Part shown: piece by piece, positions 1-12,026 of the stretch
How positions within the stretch are numbered: the stretch's first letter is position 1
Layout of the letters: every line of letters starts with the position of its first letter
Assembly (NCBI RefSeq): GCF_000340215.1
Contig: NW_006921535.1
Location: 1,616,483 to 1,680,482 of the forward strand
Direction: 5' to 3'
Source: Pseudocercospora fijiensis CIRAD86
Taxonomy: Eukaryota > Ascomycota > Dothideomycetes > Mycosphaerellales > Mycosphaerellaceae
Length of the DNA stretch: 64,000 nucleotides
Made by a program: the position numbers and the translations under genes
The notes under the pieces: model-generated
Database searches by the model: none
Seen by the model: only the letters and a program-made list of their open reading frames with translations
What the model was told of the DNA's origin: nothing

Positions 1-195
1 CAACAGCTCGCAACACCGCAGCAGGCACTGGGCTTGAATCGCGCACCTAGCTACGTGTGGCACACGCGCAGTGAGCTCTCACTCCAAGCCACCGCTGTCC
101 AACACATACCTACCTTTGCAGTCGTCCCCGCATTCAGAAGCGATACTTAGCAGCAACGACCCGGCCACGCGTCACCGACCTCTTGCTATTGAAAC

Positions 196-1782
196 ATGTC
201 TACTGCACGTCTCGCCATTGGAAGCGAAAGCCAGGAAAAGATGTCCAAGCTGCGAAGCCTCTACCATGCACAGAAGCCAGACATCAGCATCTCTCTCAGT
301 GAGCGGCGAAGCACTTATACCACTTTGGACAGGCTGACGGGCATTGTTTCCATCACCGCTCCAGTGGATACTCCGTTTGATGCCCTGAACATCGATTTCA
401 TAGGCACTGCCAGGACCTATGTCGAAAGACTCACCACAGCAGCTGCCATCTCCGGACGTTCTGAGGCTTTCCACCAGTTCTTGAAGCTGGAACAACCACC
501 CGCCCAGTTAGCTGCATGCTTCCCACCTGACAGGATCTTCAAGGCCGGCAGAACGTACGACTTCCCCTTTGAGTTTGCCATACCCGAGCAGCTTCTCCCA
601 CGAGTCTGTCAACACAAGGTAGCTCATCCAATGCTGCGTGAGCTTCACACAATTCTGCCACCCACGTTTGGAGACAGGGATGCCGACTCCAAGGCCGAAG
701 GAACCGAGAAATCCATCGACGACATGGTACCAGACATGGCATCCGTCCGTTACGGAGTGTTTGTAAAAATCTGCAAAGATAAGGAGCAAGGTGACGAAAT
801 TGTTCGGACGACCATCGCAACCAAGGCCACCAGAGTTCGTGTCATCCCAGCTGTTCCTGAAGCTCCGCCGTTGGACACAAGCGGCAATAGAGAATACACG
901 ATGCGCAAGGAGCGCACCGTGAAGAAAGGGCTCCTGAAAGGAAAGCTGGGTACTCTCGTGATGGAGGCTGCTCAACCACCATCAATGCGACTGCGACCCC
1001 GTCGTGGTTCAGACTCCGAGACCTCCATAGCCACAATCATGCTGCGCTTCGATCCGATCGACGAGAAATCACAGCCACCAAGTCTTGGAAGTCTGACGAG
1101 CAAGTTGAAAGTGCTCACCTACTTCGCTAGCACTGCCCGCCAATCTCTGCCAAGCAAGCAAGCATCTCTCCTCGATCTGTCCCAAGGTCTACACGCTCAA
1201 CAGCTGAACCTGTCTTCGCGTTGTGTCGCAAATGTCGAATGGCAAGAACACAAAGCTAGCGACGAGCTTCGCCGGTCGGATTCCGTGACTTCCACCTCAT
1301 CTCTGAGCACTGGCGAAACTCCGCGGCCAAGCGAGACTTTCAGGAAGGGTAGATACTGGACGGCTCGCATCGTGGTTCCAATCAATCTTCCCAAGAACAA
1401 GGCATTCGTGCCTACATTCCACTCATGCCTCATCAGCCGCATCTATCAGCTGAAAATGGAACTTGGTCTACCCGCTGCTGGACTTGCCGGCACCATGGAC
1501 CTAAAGATACCTTTCCAGATTTCCTGTGAAGGGTCCGCAGGGGTGCTGAGTCCTCGCAGAGTATCTGTCGAGTCTGCGATTGAGGGCGTAGACATCTCGG
1601 ACGATGAGCAGCCGCCAGACTTCTTCGAGCCAAGAACCATCCACATTCCATCACCTGAGTACCAAGGCCAGAGCTGGCTTGGACGAGCCGCTCCTAGGGC
1701 TCCGCGAGAGTCATTTATCGATGCACCTCCCGGTTATTCATACTTCGCGCGTTCGCACACGACGAGGGTGCCGGTCTTTTAG
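196..1782 (+). CDS. Arrestin-like (ART/Bul-type) ubiquitin ligase adaptor
   Basis: Single-exon 528-aa protein. The N-terminal part (about residues 35-200) reads as an arrestin-type beta-sandwich, with hydrophobic beta-strand spacing around DRLTGIVSITAP and the phrase YDFPFEFAIPEQLLP, typical of fungal arrestin N-domains. A long Ser-rich linker and a second beta-rich part follow. The C-terminus carries PPGY at residues 511-514, a PPxY motif. In fungi such proteins recruit the Nedd4-family ligase Rsp5 to plasma-membrane transporters so they are ubiquitinated and internalised. The ATG at 196 has an AAC before it and no intron is needed. A second arrestin gene follows in the same direction 0.9 kb away. 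Family call is firm; the cargo cannot be told from sequence. Confidence 0.8.
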   Translation: MSTARLAIGSESQEKMSKLRSLYHAQKPDISISLSERRSTYTTLDRLTGIVSITAPVDTPFDALNIDFIGTARTYVERLTTAAAISGRSEAFHQFLKLEQPPAQLAACFPPDRIFKAGRTYDFPFEFAIPEQLLPRVCQHKVAHPMLRELHTILPPTFGDRDADSKAEGTEKSIDDMVPDMASVRYGVFVKICKDKEQGDEIVRTTIATKATRVRVIPAVPEAPPLDTSGNREYTMRKERTVKKGLLKGKLGTLVMEAAQPPSMRLRPRRGSDSETSIATIMLRFDPIDEKSQPPSLGSLTSKLKVLTYFASTARQSLPSKQASLLDLSQGLHAQQLNLSSRCVANVEWQEHKASDELRRSDSVTSTSSLSTGETPRPSETFRKGRYWTARIVVPINLPKNKAFVPTFHSCLISRIYQLKMELGLPAAGLAGTMDLKIPFQISCEGSAGVLSPRRVSVESAIEGVDISDDEQPPDFFEPRTIHIPSPEYQGQSWLGRAAPRAPRESFIDAPPGYSYFARSHTTRVPVF

Positions 1783-2665
1783 ACCATTACCTCCACGGGC
1801 CGCTTTGGCTTCGACCACATTGCACATTCGACATTTTGACGACCTAACGACGTTGTGAAGAAGCATTGTATTCGAGTCAGACCATATCCAAGTTGGACAA
1901 AGTTCCTGGAATGATACCCTAAATACTTTTCGGTTAGCACGGCGTTATGAAGGGAAAGGGAGATATGGAATAGATTCGGCGGATTTCCAAGCGGCCGCGA
2001 GACGGCCGAGAGTAGTTGTAATGGTTCCGTATTTCGCAACTAATACTTAACGAATCCACCCGGCATTTTCGAGTTTGCTGATGGTATCCTCTGCGTGACG
2101 AACAATGTCTCCAAGCTGACCTAACCCGGAACGTGGCGGAGCAGGTAGAATGCCGTAGAACATGCAGTTGTGACTTCGCTCCTTGTCGAGCCTCGCGATT
2201 CGGGTTGCACACCTTTGGTGCATCCAATATTTGGCAAGGAATCATGTCGATGAAGACAGACTAGTTGATCAGCAAAATGCAGATGCTCCATAGGCTGCCA
2301 AGCAATTTGTTTCAACGAACGTTGGCCCGTGCGAGTTTCTGCTGACTTCATCGCAAACGCGTTCCGTGCTTCGACATGATGCACGTGACCGCCTCCATCG
2401 AAAGCATAACTCAACTCAACCATTTTGTCCAGGCAGACACATTCCTGAATTTCCTATTGCCCGCGCCCGCAGATTGAGCTGGTGTTAGAGACCGCTTGCG
2501 AACAAAAACAACGCCAGCAGCCAAGCAGAGAAGTCGGTCTGCGTACCACGCGCGAAGAAACGTGGCAGCCGCCTTGTTTGCTTCAACCGCAGCAATTGCG
2601 AGCCCAAACTCGATACTCGTTCCTGACCCAGACAATCACTTTCTCTATTCTAGCGAGCGATCTTG
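1783..2665. other. Intergenic, no gene seen
   Basis: Spacer between two same-direction arrestin genes. Reading frames here are short and lack family resemblance; it probably holds the 3' UTR of the first gene and the promoter and 5' UTR of the second. Confidence 0.6.
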
Positions 2666-4469
2666 ATGGTCTCATCGCCTGTGCTGCCAGTCTCTGGCTT
2701 CTCACAATGGTCTGGCGGCGTTGGTCACGGAGGCACCATGAATGCAACCATATCGCTAGACCAGCCTGGCAATGTGGCGTACACCAACCTCGACATCATC
2801 TCTGGACGAGTAGTTGTGCGCACCGCGAGGCCTGCCGACATCAGCAAAATTGAAGTGAAGCTTGAAGGAGAGTCCAGGACCCGGTTGCTGTCTCCTCAAG
2901 GACCAAATGGAGAAAGGCCCAAACCGATGGTTGAGTATCACAAGATTCTGTATCGAATACAGACTGTCTTTCCGCCAACGGATATCATGGAGAGTAGGGC
3001 TCACGCTTCGGCTAAAGCTGCCTATACGCTTCCTCCGGGTCAGCATGAGTATCCGTTCAACTTCAAGGTGAGTGCGGGCAGCGCGTTGCCTCCGGATGGG
3101 CTTCGCAAATGGAGCAAGAGCCGCATGCGCACTGCCATGCGGCCGTGTCTTGGTGGTAGGTTGACGTTAAGACTTGCTGATCACCATTATTGCTAGATCC
3201 CTTTCAACAACAGCTGTTCAACGCAAGCAATTGCGATGCCGATGATGATTGGAATGGAGATCGCAAGGCCTGCGACTCGCCATGTGAAGCGCACCCTACC
3301 ACCGACTCTCAGCGGGTTTCCTGGAGAGGCAGAAATCAGATACTTTGTGAAAGTGACTGTCAACAGACATTCAATCTTCAAGGAAAACCCTAGGGCTTAT
3401 GTGCCTTTCAACTTCTTTCCTATCGAGCCACCAAGACCTCCTTCGACCGGATCTGAAGTCTTTGCACGACAGAAGCATCTCTTCGATTCCTTTCCAGACG
3501 GTGGCGCATCATCGTCCGCCAAGGAGAAGATGAAGGGCATCTTCTCGAAGAAGTCCAGCGCCCCGGACTCGCCACTTAACGGTGGCTCTCCCTTCATCAG
3601 CATAGATGCACGACTACCAGAGCCTGCGGTACTCACGTGCAATCAAGACGTACCACTAAGGCTCATGCTTAAGAAATTAAACGACTTCAGCGAACCCATT
3701 TATCTCCAATCGCTCCAGATATCGCTCATCAGTTATACCAAAATCCGGGCGCATGATGTGTATAGGACTGAAAGCAATAGCTGGATTCTCGTCAGCAGAA
3801 GCAACATGGGAGTGCTTATTACGCAGACGGCAGACGGAGCAGATGCAGGGGCAGAGAGCATTATTGACAATGGATTATGGAGGTCGCAAGTGCTTCCCAA
3901 CACGGTGGCTCCAAACTTCACAACCTGCAATATCGAGCGAACACACCAGCTTGATATCCGGATAGGGCTAAGTTGTGGAGGTGCCACCTCCAAGGTTCGT
4001 AGCATGCACTCCTGCCATGACACAGAACCCGATCAAGCTGACAAGGTCTTCTGCTCAGGCCTCGACCGTTGTCCTTCCTCTGCGTCTTGACACTTTGGTG
4101 TACTCCGGCATTGCACCTCCGCCTGAGGTCGTCGCACGTATGGCAGACACAAAGCCTGGGATACGCAGAAAGTCCACGAATCCTATGCATGACAAGCTTA
4201 GGAGTGAGGGCAGGCGAGACTCTGACTTTGGCGCGAACCAAATACCACCGACTCCAATCGAGACCCCAGGTTCGATGTCACCGGCCTGGCCTGCGCAAGC
4301 AGGACCCTCGACATTGCCTCAGTATGATGATGCTCCGCCGAGTTACGAAGACGCCATTGCCCAGAATGCTCCGCCAGTCACCGGCGCCAGACCACAGTAT
4401 GCGCCCCCACCACCTGTTGAGGACCGTATTCTGGGTGAAGCCGATGAGAAGAAAGGTTGGGTGGGATGA
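2666..4469 (+). CDS. Arrestin domain protein with PPSY motif
   Basis: Three exons, 2666-3067, 3197-3994 and 4059-4469, give 536 aa. Both introns (129 and 64 bp) are GT-AG and phase 0; the second has GCTGAC as a likely branch site. The protein has an arrestin N-domain (SGRVVVRTARPADISKIEVK, about residues 40-70), a second arrestin domain (LRLMLKKLNDFSEPIYLQSL through the region joined across intron 2, ending LRLDTLVYSGIAPPPE), and a disordered tail with PPSY at about residues 493-496. It is a likely Rsp5 adaptor for endocytosis of membrane transporters, like the neighbour at 196-1782 but not closely similar to it. ATG 2666 is the first in frame after an alternative TTG. A further upstream exon cannot be excluded. 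Confidence 0.82.
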
Positions 4470-6232
4470 TATCTGTCACATCCTGTGAGTCCGTGCAATC
4501 AGCCACTGCCGCAGACGAGCGAGCCTTCAGGAGCTTGCCATGATGAAAGCATCAAATCAGCAACTACAAGCATTACCTGTCCCGAATTCTCTTGTGCTCG
4601 ACATTGCCCACAGTTCTATATTAGCACTCGTCTGTGAACGTGCACCAAGCCACAGCTGACAACAAAGCACCCAAATCTTGCCCTTGTCGCAACCACGTAT
4701 GAAGCAATGAGTATCATTCTATGATGGCGCTACCCAGCATTGCGGCTCAGCTGTCGAAGCACCTGCAATTGTCTCGAGAACGGTTGCTTTGAGCTGAATG
4801 TCTCATGAGTCATGATATAGTTCCAACATCTTGACCAACATGCTCGACCTCATGCCACCCAGTTGGGAGGGCAGCATCGACCCAATGATCTTCATGTCAA
4901 CATGCCAGCTCCAAGCGGGCTCGCAATAGGCGCCCGGCTCCAAAATCCCCATGTCGAAGTCGAAGGATCAACCAAGCTTCACCGGTCCACATCACAAGTA
5001 CTGAAACCCTTCGAGCAGAGCACGACATTCTTCTCAATGCTCCAGCCTCCAGCAACCCCAGCTTTAAAAGTCAATTGTCGGCAAATACTGGCTCGCAATA
5101 TGCTTTGGACTTCAACAATGATCCCCAGACTCAGCTGTAGCAGTGCGGCGTATGGTACCCAGCGCCTGTTAGCGTGACTGCCGCTCCAGCATGTTGGGCC
5201 ACCGCGCGTGCATAGGCGACTTTCCGGAAGATTACAGGTTTGGCTCACATCTCTGTGCAACAAGCTCTGCGGCATAGCTCAGCGATTGTGTGCGCAGGAT
5301 ACTGTACGCATGAATGAAGCGGATTCAGCAAGCCTGTCAGTCTCCACGTGTACGCACGTTCTGATTGATCGGCGAAGATGACATTGCACATCATTGGTCA
5401 GCGTGAGTTCGATACGGTAAGCAAACATGCTTCCTTATACGGCAAACAGCTGGCATCTGTTCTGCGACCGAGTGCAAGAGAAGGTCGACGGAGCGGAGGA
5501 GTCGCTTGGAAGGTGAAGGAATGGAGCCATGCACGAAGTGCTAGGCAGGATTGGTGATGAAGATGCAAGTGAGGTCGGGGTTTCACAGGGCTTAGAGGCG
5601 TTTTGCTCCGCGCCAAGGAAACCTTGCCTTGCGAGGTCAAGCGCGTTCTGCTGTGAATGGTCGGCGTCAGGACCTCAGCGCTTAACAGTTCTTTCGACCA
5701 GAGAACCTTGATCACAGGCAGAAACCAGGACGGGACGGGTAACGCGTCTGTTTGATGCGTCTGCATGCACACTGCGCTGCACAGGTGGTCTGGCAGATGG
5801 CGCATGGGCCATAGCTTCAAGGATCCATTGCTACTTGAACATCGCGGAGTGACAGCACTGACTGTGCCACGCCGACTGAACAGAGCCAGCTGCGCTGCGC
5901 CGCCAATTCTCCCCGGCACTCTGCCTCTACAGTGCACGAGTCCGGCTGGGAGGCCGCAACGCCTTGTCACAGCCGTGGTGCTGCGCTTTCAGCCGAATCT
6001 GCCTGCGCACCAAGCTGAACACCTGCATACATCGACCGCAAGCCAACGGACATCTCGGAGTATACTGTACAACAAGGCCGGAGTAGGCAGGCAGGCAGCA
6101 TTGCGGCACGGCAATGCATTACTGAATATGACCTGCAGGCGCATAGAGGTGCTGGTGCCCACACAAGCTTGATACAGCTCAACCTCTGCTCAAGCGACAC
6201 TGCGCTCTTCACGCCATCGCTCGCGTGCTGAT
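4470..6232. other. Long intergenic region, no gene supported
   Basis: About 1.76 kb. The longest frame (5398-5970, minus) has biased composition, no recognisable domain and no splice-compatible extension. It is probably the 3' UTR of the arrestin gene plus the promoter of the next gene. Confidence 0.55.
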
Positions 6233-8633
6233 ATGGCACTCACAAGTCCACCGATGCCTTCACCTACAGCCGCTGGCCTGGCTTCTGCCTTTAGTCCGCA
6301 CTCAGACTCTCCCAATTCGCCTGCACGATTCAACACTCTCCCAGGATCCGGAAATACTCGGAGTAATCGGTAAGGGAATGATTTGATATGTGCAGAGAAG
6401 ACACTCGTGCTAAATTTGACCTCCAAGATCATCTGGACCAAGCGACTCCCTCGCACCACCACCTTCCCCATACCCGCAACAGATCGAACCCTCGCCGGTA
6501 GACTCCAATGGCACAGAAGGTACAGAGATAGAAGAGGATGCACAAGAGGATGCGGAAGTAGAATTGGCAGGATCAGAACGCAATAGAGGCTCTCTTGAAG
6601 TGCAATCACCAGATATTGAGATTATCAGTCCTGCGAGCGCAAAGAGTGTACGGCATACGTTGTGCGACACATGATCGGGTACTGACCGCAGCAGGACAAC
6701 CCGCCTAAGATCGTTACGGCGTTGCCTTCGCGCCTACGTTCGGACTCAGCAGACAATGATCCACAGTCAGTGATTCACATTCCGTCAGGCTTCAAAGACT
6801 TTGAATCTGGCCGGACTCACACTTCGCCTTCGGAACAATCGGAGAATACTGCCAGAGTCGCATCCCCAAGCACACCAGAAGCGGTAGTCATTCCGCCTGC
6901 AGACCGGGTAAGCGCTCGAAGAAGACTTGTGTATTCTGCTTCACCAAGTACTGAGGCTTTGCGCATAGAGGCCATCTGCCACCATATCTCCGGTAAACAC
7001 AAATGTGCCACGCTATATGGAACGAGAGACTCCACAGGCCAAGACAAGGCAAGAGCTGGACGAAGAATATAATCGCAAAAGTCGACGCACGTCGAGCCTA
7101 GCAGGTCTGCTTCCGGGCTTCGATACATACTTCGAAAAACATCTAACGGTGCGTGCAGACATCCCCGAAGCCTTGGACAAGGACATCGACGAGGAGCCCG
7201 GCGCCGAGCCAGAAGACGAGAACAAGGAAGATGATGCACCCAACACAGCGGGACTCGTTAGCGACGCCTCCATGGCGCAGGCCATCCAAACTCTGGACAA
7301 TGTCAATGAAGAAGTCGCTGCTCTTCGCACGGCACTGGCCGAGTGCTGGACGCTATGCAATACTCTCGCAAATCTCTCCTCCAGCCACAGGCAACGGACG
7401 TTCAAGTTCCAAGGCAAGACGGAAGTCCAGGAACAAGCATGGCGAAGCTGTTGGCGGCTGTGCCAAGAACTATACGACCACAAAGACGAAGATCACACCT
7501 CGCAGGTCATCCCGACTTTGGAGCTATGCCGAGACTTCTGTCAGTCGCTCTTTGATGCAAGGCAAAGAGTTGATGAAGCATCGGATTCGGTACTTCGTGT
7601 GAGCTTTGAACTCAACAATCATCTTTACAACATACATGATCGCAATCTGCCGGATGCATTCGTTGAGCGCACCCTTGACTTCTACATCACGCTTTGCCAT
7701 CGACTCATGAAGATGCGTACATCTTTGCCGCAGGAGACGGACTCTCTGCTCCGAGCTTGCTGGTCCCTTGCAGAAATGCTCTTCAACTTACGGCAGAACA
7801 GCCGCGAAGGCAAGCAGGCGGACGAAGATCTCCTTGGGTCGGCTGTGCAAGCGTGCTGGGAATTATGCGATCTTTTCCGAGAAGGCTGGACTCAGATCAG
7901 ACCTGATAGAAACACACCACGGCCCATCCAGACAACGTTCGGCTCTCAAGCATCACTACACTCCAACTCTACTCGCGGCTCAAACGGACGGTCCACGGCA
8001 AGCACGGTCAGCACTCGAAAGTATCACGAAGCAAGCGCATTTCCTCCCGAGACGCCAGTAACTATATTCGACGACACATCCACAGCGAACTCGTCCCCAG
8101 ACTCAGTCACCGTTCCAAACATCCTGGTCCTTGGTCCAGCATCTTCATCGGGATCAGCACGAGGTGCACCGCATCACGAACGCTGGTCCAGCAATGCATC
8201 CGTTCTAAGTGATTACTCAGAATCAGCCGCTGACTCGCAGAGGTCTTCCTCCACCGCCACAGCAGGAGGCGAAGAAGGCCAATTAGCACGACTACGATGC
8301 CTGCTCCTCAAAGCCGGCATGAACACAGGCTACTCACGCACATCAGGGCAACCGCTCCCGACCTACGTGAAAGCATTACCAGACAACGCCTTCGGTACAC
8401 TACCCTGGCAAATGAAAGTCCTCAGCTTCTACAAGAAACTCGTCACAAACGACAAATCAATGCTGACGGTACACACTGTGGCAGGCCGAAGACTGAGTGC
8501 CGCCGAAACTGCCAAAGCCGTAAGATGGCTTGGAAGCACGGGGCAGTGGGCTTGGATGCGAGATTTATTTAGACTTGTGTTCGGCTTTGGCGTCGACGAA
8601 GCTGATCGGAGAGGAGGATCGTTTCAGATATGA
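6233..8633 (+). CDS. Conserved fungal protein with Trp/Cys-rich helical repeats, function unknown
   Basis: Four exons (6233-6369, 6428-6647, 6692-6907, 6969-8633) give 745 aa; all phases agree. The third acceptor could also be 6695, which would drop one Gln. The first 300 residues are Ser/Pro-rich and acidic, probably disordered. From about residue 310 to 500 there are several copies of a short helix pattern around C-W-x-L-C-x-x-L (AECWTLCNTL, RSCWRLCQEL, LELCRDFCQSL, RACWSLAEML, QACWELCDLF). A Ser/Thr-rich linker and a C-terminal helical module (from about LARLRCLLLKAGMNTGYSR) follow. It resembles Pezizomycotina proteins known only as domains of unknown function. No enzyme motif was seen. 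The repeats suggest a scaffold, which is inference. Confidence 0.75.
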
Positions 8634-9374
8634 GATCGACCAACTCAGCATGATGATGTTCATGCGCGATGATTTGCATGAAGACACGATGACCAGGCGC
8701 CTGGGACTTTTTCTGGCGATGGCGGCGCCTATGAATCGCCATGGGATCAAATTCTCCGACATGTCTCGGTAGCCGCGACGCATGGTCATGAGCCTCGTGG
8801 TTGCACAAGGCTTGTATCAAGTTATATGCGACCGACACCATAGCGCATAGCGGCCGGCGCTTGGAATTTCAACTACCAAGAGGATTTTGGAACAGCAGAG
8901 GAAAACAACATGAACGAAGATGGAACTGAAAAGAGAAGGGACCGGAGGAGCGATAGGCGAAGCGAAGTGATTGCCATATACCCCTTTCGAGGCATTTGTA
9001 GATGACATTGATGCCGTTATTGATAGCAACGGGGGAGCACGAGACGATAGTGCAGAGAACAGATCTCTTCGTTGATGAAGGTTCTATTTGTACAGATAGA
9101 GTATTGAAGCAGGCCAAGAGAAGCCTTTTTCTTATCCCACACTCCTGTTCGTATCTCGTCTAGCTGCGAGTGCCCAGCCCCCAGCTGGTGTCGTACTAAG
9201 TCAATCTGGTAAAAATCTATCCAAACCATGCATGCGCGCTTCTGGTGTCTTTTGAAGCAGTTTTCGTAAAATAGTGTCGCGAAGCAAGTAGCAGTGCACT
9301 TGCTTGTGTGGTAAATACTGATGATGTTGATAGGTAAGGGTTCCTGGCGCATTCGTGGGAGGAGTGTCTCGTGT
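8634..9374. other. Convergent intergenic region
   Basis: Holds the 3' ends of two convergent genes (the unknown protein and TOA1). No convincing coding frame was seen. Confidence 0.6.
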
Positions 9375-11069
9375 TCACCATTCGAATTCTCCCATTCCCT
9401 TGTGGAATACCCACTCCTTGCCGTTGACGCTCATGACGCCATCCTTGAGGGTGCACTTCCACTTGTTCTTGACACGCTGGACCTTGTCATAGGTACACAG
9501 AATTGAGTCTCCGAGCTCATCCTCATCATCCCCCATCGCCCCAGCACCATCGTCATCCGAGTCGTCGAGGTCACTGTTAATGGCATTCTCGTCGTCTTCG
9601 TCTTTGATGTCCGGCTTCTCATCATCCTCGTCTGCATCGCCATCAAGCTGTGGGATGAATGGAGGAGTAGCAGAGGATGAGATAGCAGTGTTGCGAGGTG
9701 CAGATCGTCGTTTCCTGTTCTTCTTCGATGGATGCTCGTTAAGTGGGACCATGAGACCACTTGAAAGGTCCTCGGACAGTTGCATGACATGATCGCGCAT
9801 CATTCTGTCGGCCTGCTGGCCCTGCTGAGCATGAAGAGCACGGCGTTCTGCCAACATGGCACGCCACTGATGCATATCCTCGTCGGCCTCGTCGGCACCG
9901 TCGGTCTGGCTGTAATTTGTGCCTTGACCTTGCTGGTTAAAGGATCCTTGCTGGAGCTGAGGGCTATTATTCTCAACTTTGATGCGTGGTTGAGCTTGTT
10001 GTTGCTGCAGCCGCTGCTGTTGCTGTTGCTGTTGCTGTTGCATAGCTTGGGCTTGCTGCTGCTGGAATTGCTGCTGCGCGGGACTGCCGGGCGGTAGCTG
10101 AAGACCTTGCGGCTTTGCCTGCTGACCCGGAAGTGCGAGGCCACCCCGCTGCATGGCACTGACAGAGGGATTTGCAGCAGAGCCAAATTGCTGCTGGAGC
10201 AATTGCTGGGCACGAGCTGAACCACCTTGAGTATTCATAGGTGCTGCAACACCATTCTGCTGGTAGCCATTACCATTTGGCAAGCCATGATATTGGTGCT
10301 CACCACCAGGCTCCGCCTTGATTCGCGTCCCATTTGCATCATTTGCAGTTGCAGATGCGGCATATGGGTTGGATGGGTAGGATGACGAAACGGGAAGTCC
10401 ATTGACGTTTCCAGAAGGGACAGAAGCTGAGACGGGAGCCTGTTGAGCTGCTGGCTGGGGCTTAGGGTCCCACGGCATAGCAGCGACACCGCGCGCCGAC
10501 AACTTTGCCTGCCATTCCTGTGCACTGTCAGTATCGTATCTCGAAACGATGGCATTGCACGTGATGGGCTGAAAGCAGACAAGCGCCTTTGCAGGGGTGG
10601 GGGTTAGCGGAATTGCGCGGTATAAAGAAAGCAGGCAAAAGGCGGGCTCGCCCAGAGCGCGCAATCCTAAAGCCCCGCTCCGCCCGCCCGCTTCTGAGAC
10701 AGAGGCAGCGCAACGCTTTTCAGCTGCGTGGCCAGCCAAAGTCGATATTTTGCCCGCCCCCACACATCTTTCTCGATATCGCTATGGATATGCTTCGATT
10801 GCGACAGACGTGACGATGGAAGGAATTGATGTCGGGGCAGCGGACGACGGCTCGGATTGGAAATGCATCTACGCACCTGCTGCAGTTCTTGGAGCGTAGT
10901 GCTGCCCACCCCGTTCTCCTCGAAATCAGCACTCGACGCCGCGACGACCTCCTCGATGATCTTGGCGTAGACGTCGCCCTGTTGCGGTGTTAGCAGAGAC
11001 ACCACACACACTACCGCCCAAAGCGGCCCCGGTGCGGCACTTTCGACGTACCACCAGGTTGTTCGTCAT
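9375..11069 (-). CDS. TOA1: Transcription initiation factor IIA large subunit
   Basis: Exons on the minus strand are 11069-11052, 10978-10877 and 10517-9375, giving 420 aa. Exon 1 codes only MTNNLV. Exon 2 codes the N-terminal helical domain (GDVYAKIIEEVV ... LQELQQ), and exon 3 continues with WQAKLSARGVAAMPWDP. Both introns are phase 0; the first is 73 bp, the second unusually long (359 bp). A low-complexity Gln-rich spacer (CAG-rich, about 9990-10090) and acidic blocks (DEDDEKPDIKDEDDE) lead to the C-terminal beta-barrel strands ILCTYDKVQRVKNKWKC and WVFHKGMGEFEW. TFIIA stabilises TBP on the TATA box in the nucleus; the large subunit pairs with TOA2. The N-terminal and C-terminal signatures together make the call secure. 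Confidence 0.95.
9990..10090 (-). repeat. Poly-glutamine (CAG/CTG) tract in TOA1
   Basis: A run of CTG/TTG triplets on the plus strand codes long Gln stretches in the variable linker of TFIIA large subunit. Such tracts vary in length between isolates. Confidence 0.8.
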
Positions 11070-12026
11070 GGTGTAGGGCGGCTCGATTCAAGAGTGGGAG
11101 ATGCACGTCAAGAAGAAGGTATGCAGCAGCAGGCTTCTTGTTCGAAGTGCTGTCGCCGTTTGGAGTGAGCGAATACCGCCGCCGCCGCCCTCACTTCTCG
11201 TGCCTGCACGGCGCGGCGTTGGGCGGCTCAGCGAAGTTCAGGAGGCGTCGCGCGCACCGAAACCGGGGCGTCGATGGAGGAGAGATCTTTTATTATTCAA
11301 TGCTATCGCGTCGCAGCCCCCAAAGCCCTGCTGTCGCCGCTGCCGCTGCGTTTCGTGTTTGAGGCGTGCTTATATAGCGGGTAGGATTGGAGGTGGAAGC
11401 GGGCAATGAAGAGTCAAAGCCTCCTCGGGCCAGCCCGTGATTACCTAATTTGGCCGCCCTTCGCTTTCCATCACAGAATGCGCCTCACTTCTGAGTCCTT
11501 CACCTACTCACCCAAATGCTTGATACCAAAAGCAATGCCAAGCTCCAATTCTTCGACCTTGATATCGGCCACCATTTTGAGCCCGAGCAGCTTCAAGCAG
11601 GTCCCAAGTTCGAGCTGAATCTCTCCCAGCTGACGCTTTCCACTGCGACTTCTCCAACGAACGACATCACGAGCTCACTTCACCAACGGTGGTGGACTGT
11701 ATCGCTCGCTACACTTACCATTCATAGTATATATGAATTACAACGTGAGTAGCACTGCTGGCAGGGGCATTCATACAGCTATCTTGCCTGTAACTCCTTC
11801 ATAGAGAGACATCAGGAGTTCACTTGCGCGACGATGATCTGTACCGCTCTCTGATCTTACCCTTCACAGAGTCTATTGCGTAATGCATAAGCAGCACTGT
11901 TACCACGATCACAAAGACGCTGCCAGTCTTCAAGAGTCGTCCCTGAGCCCTTCAGCTACGACTTCATTGCGGAGCTGATATGGATAGCGATGAACGCCAA
12001 ACGATCATTTCATCCTCTATGTGCGG
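11070..12026. other. Intergenic region, TOA1 promoter side
   Basis: The TOA1 5' region and about 0.9 kb of sequence without a supported gene. A 78-codon frame at 11516-11752 has no recognisable features. Confidence 0.55.

Noticed and set aside
5398..5970. 190-codon minus-strand frame
   Set aside because: Arg/Ser/Leu-rich without domain, splice context or partner exons; looks like a chance frame in GC-rich spacer.
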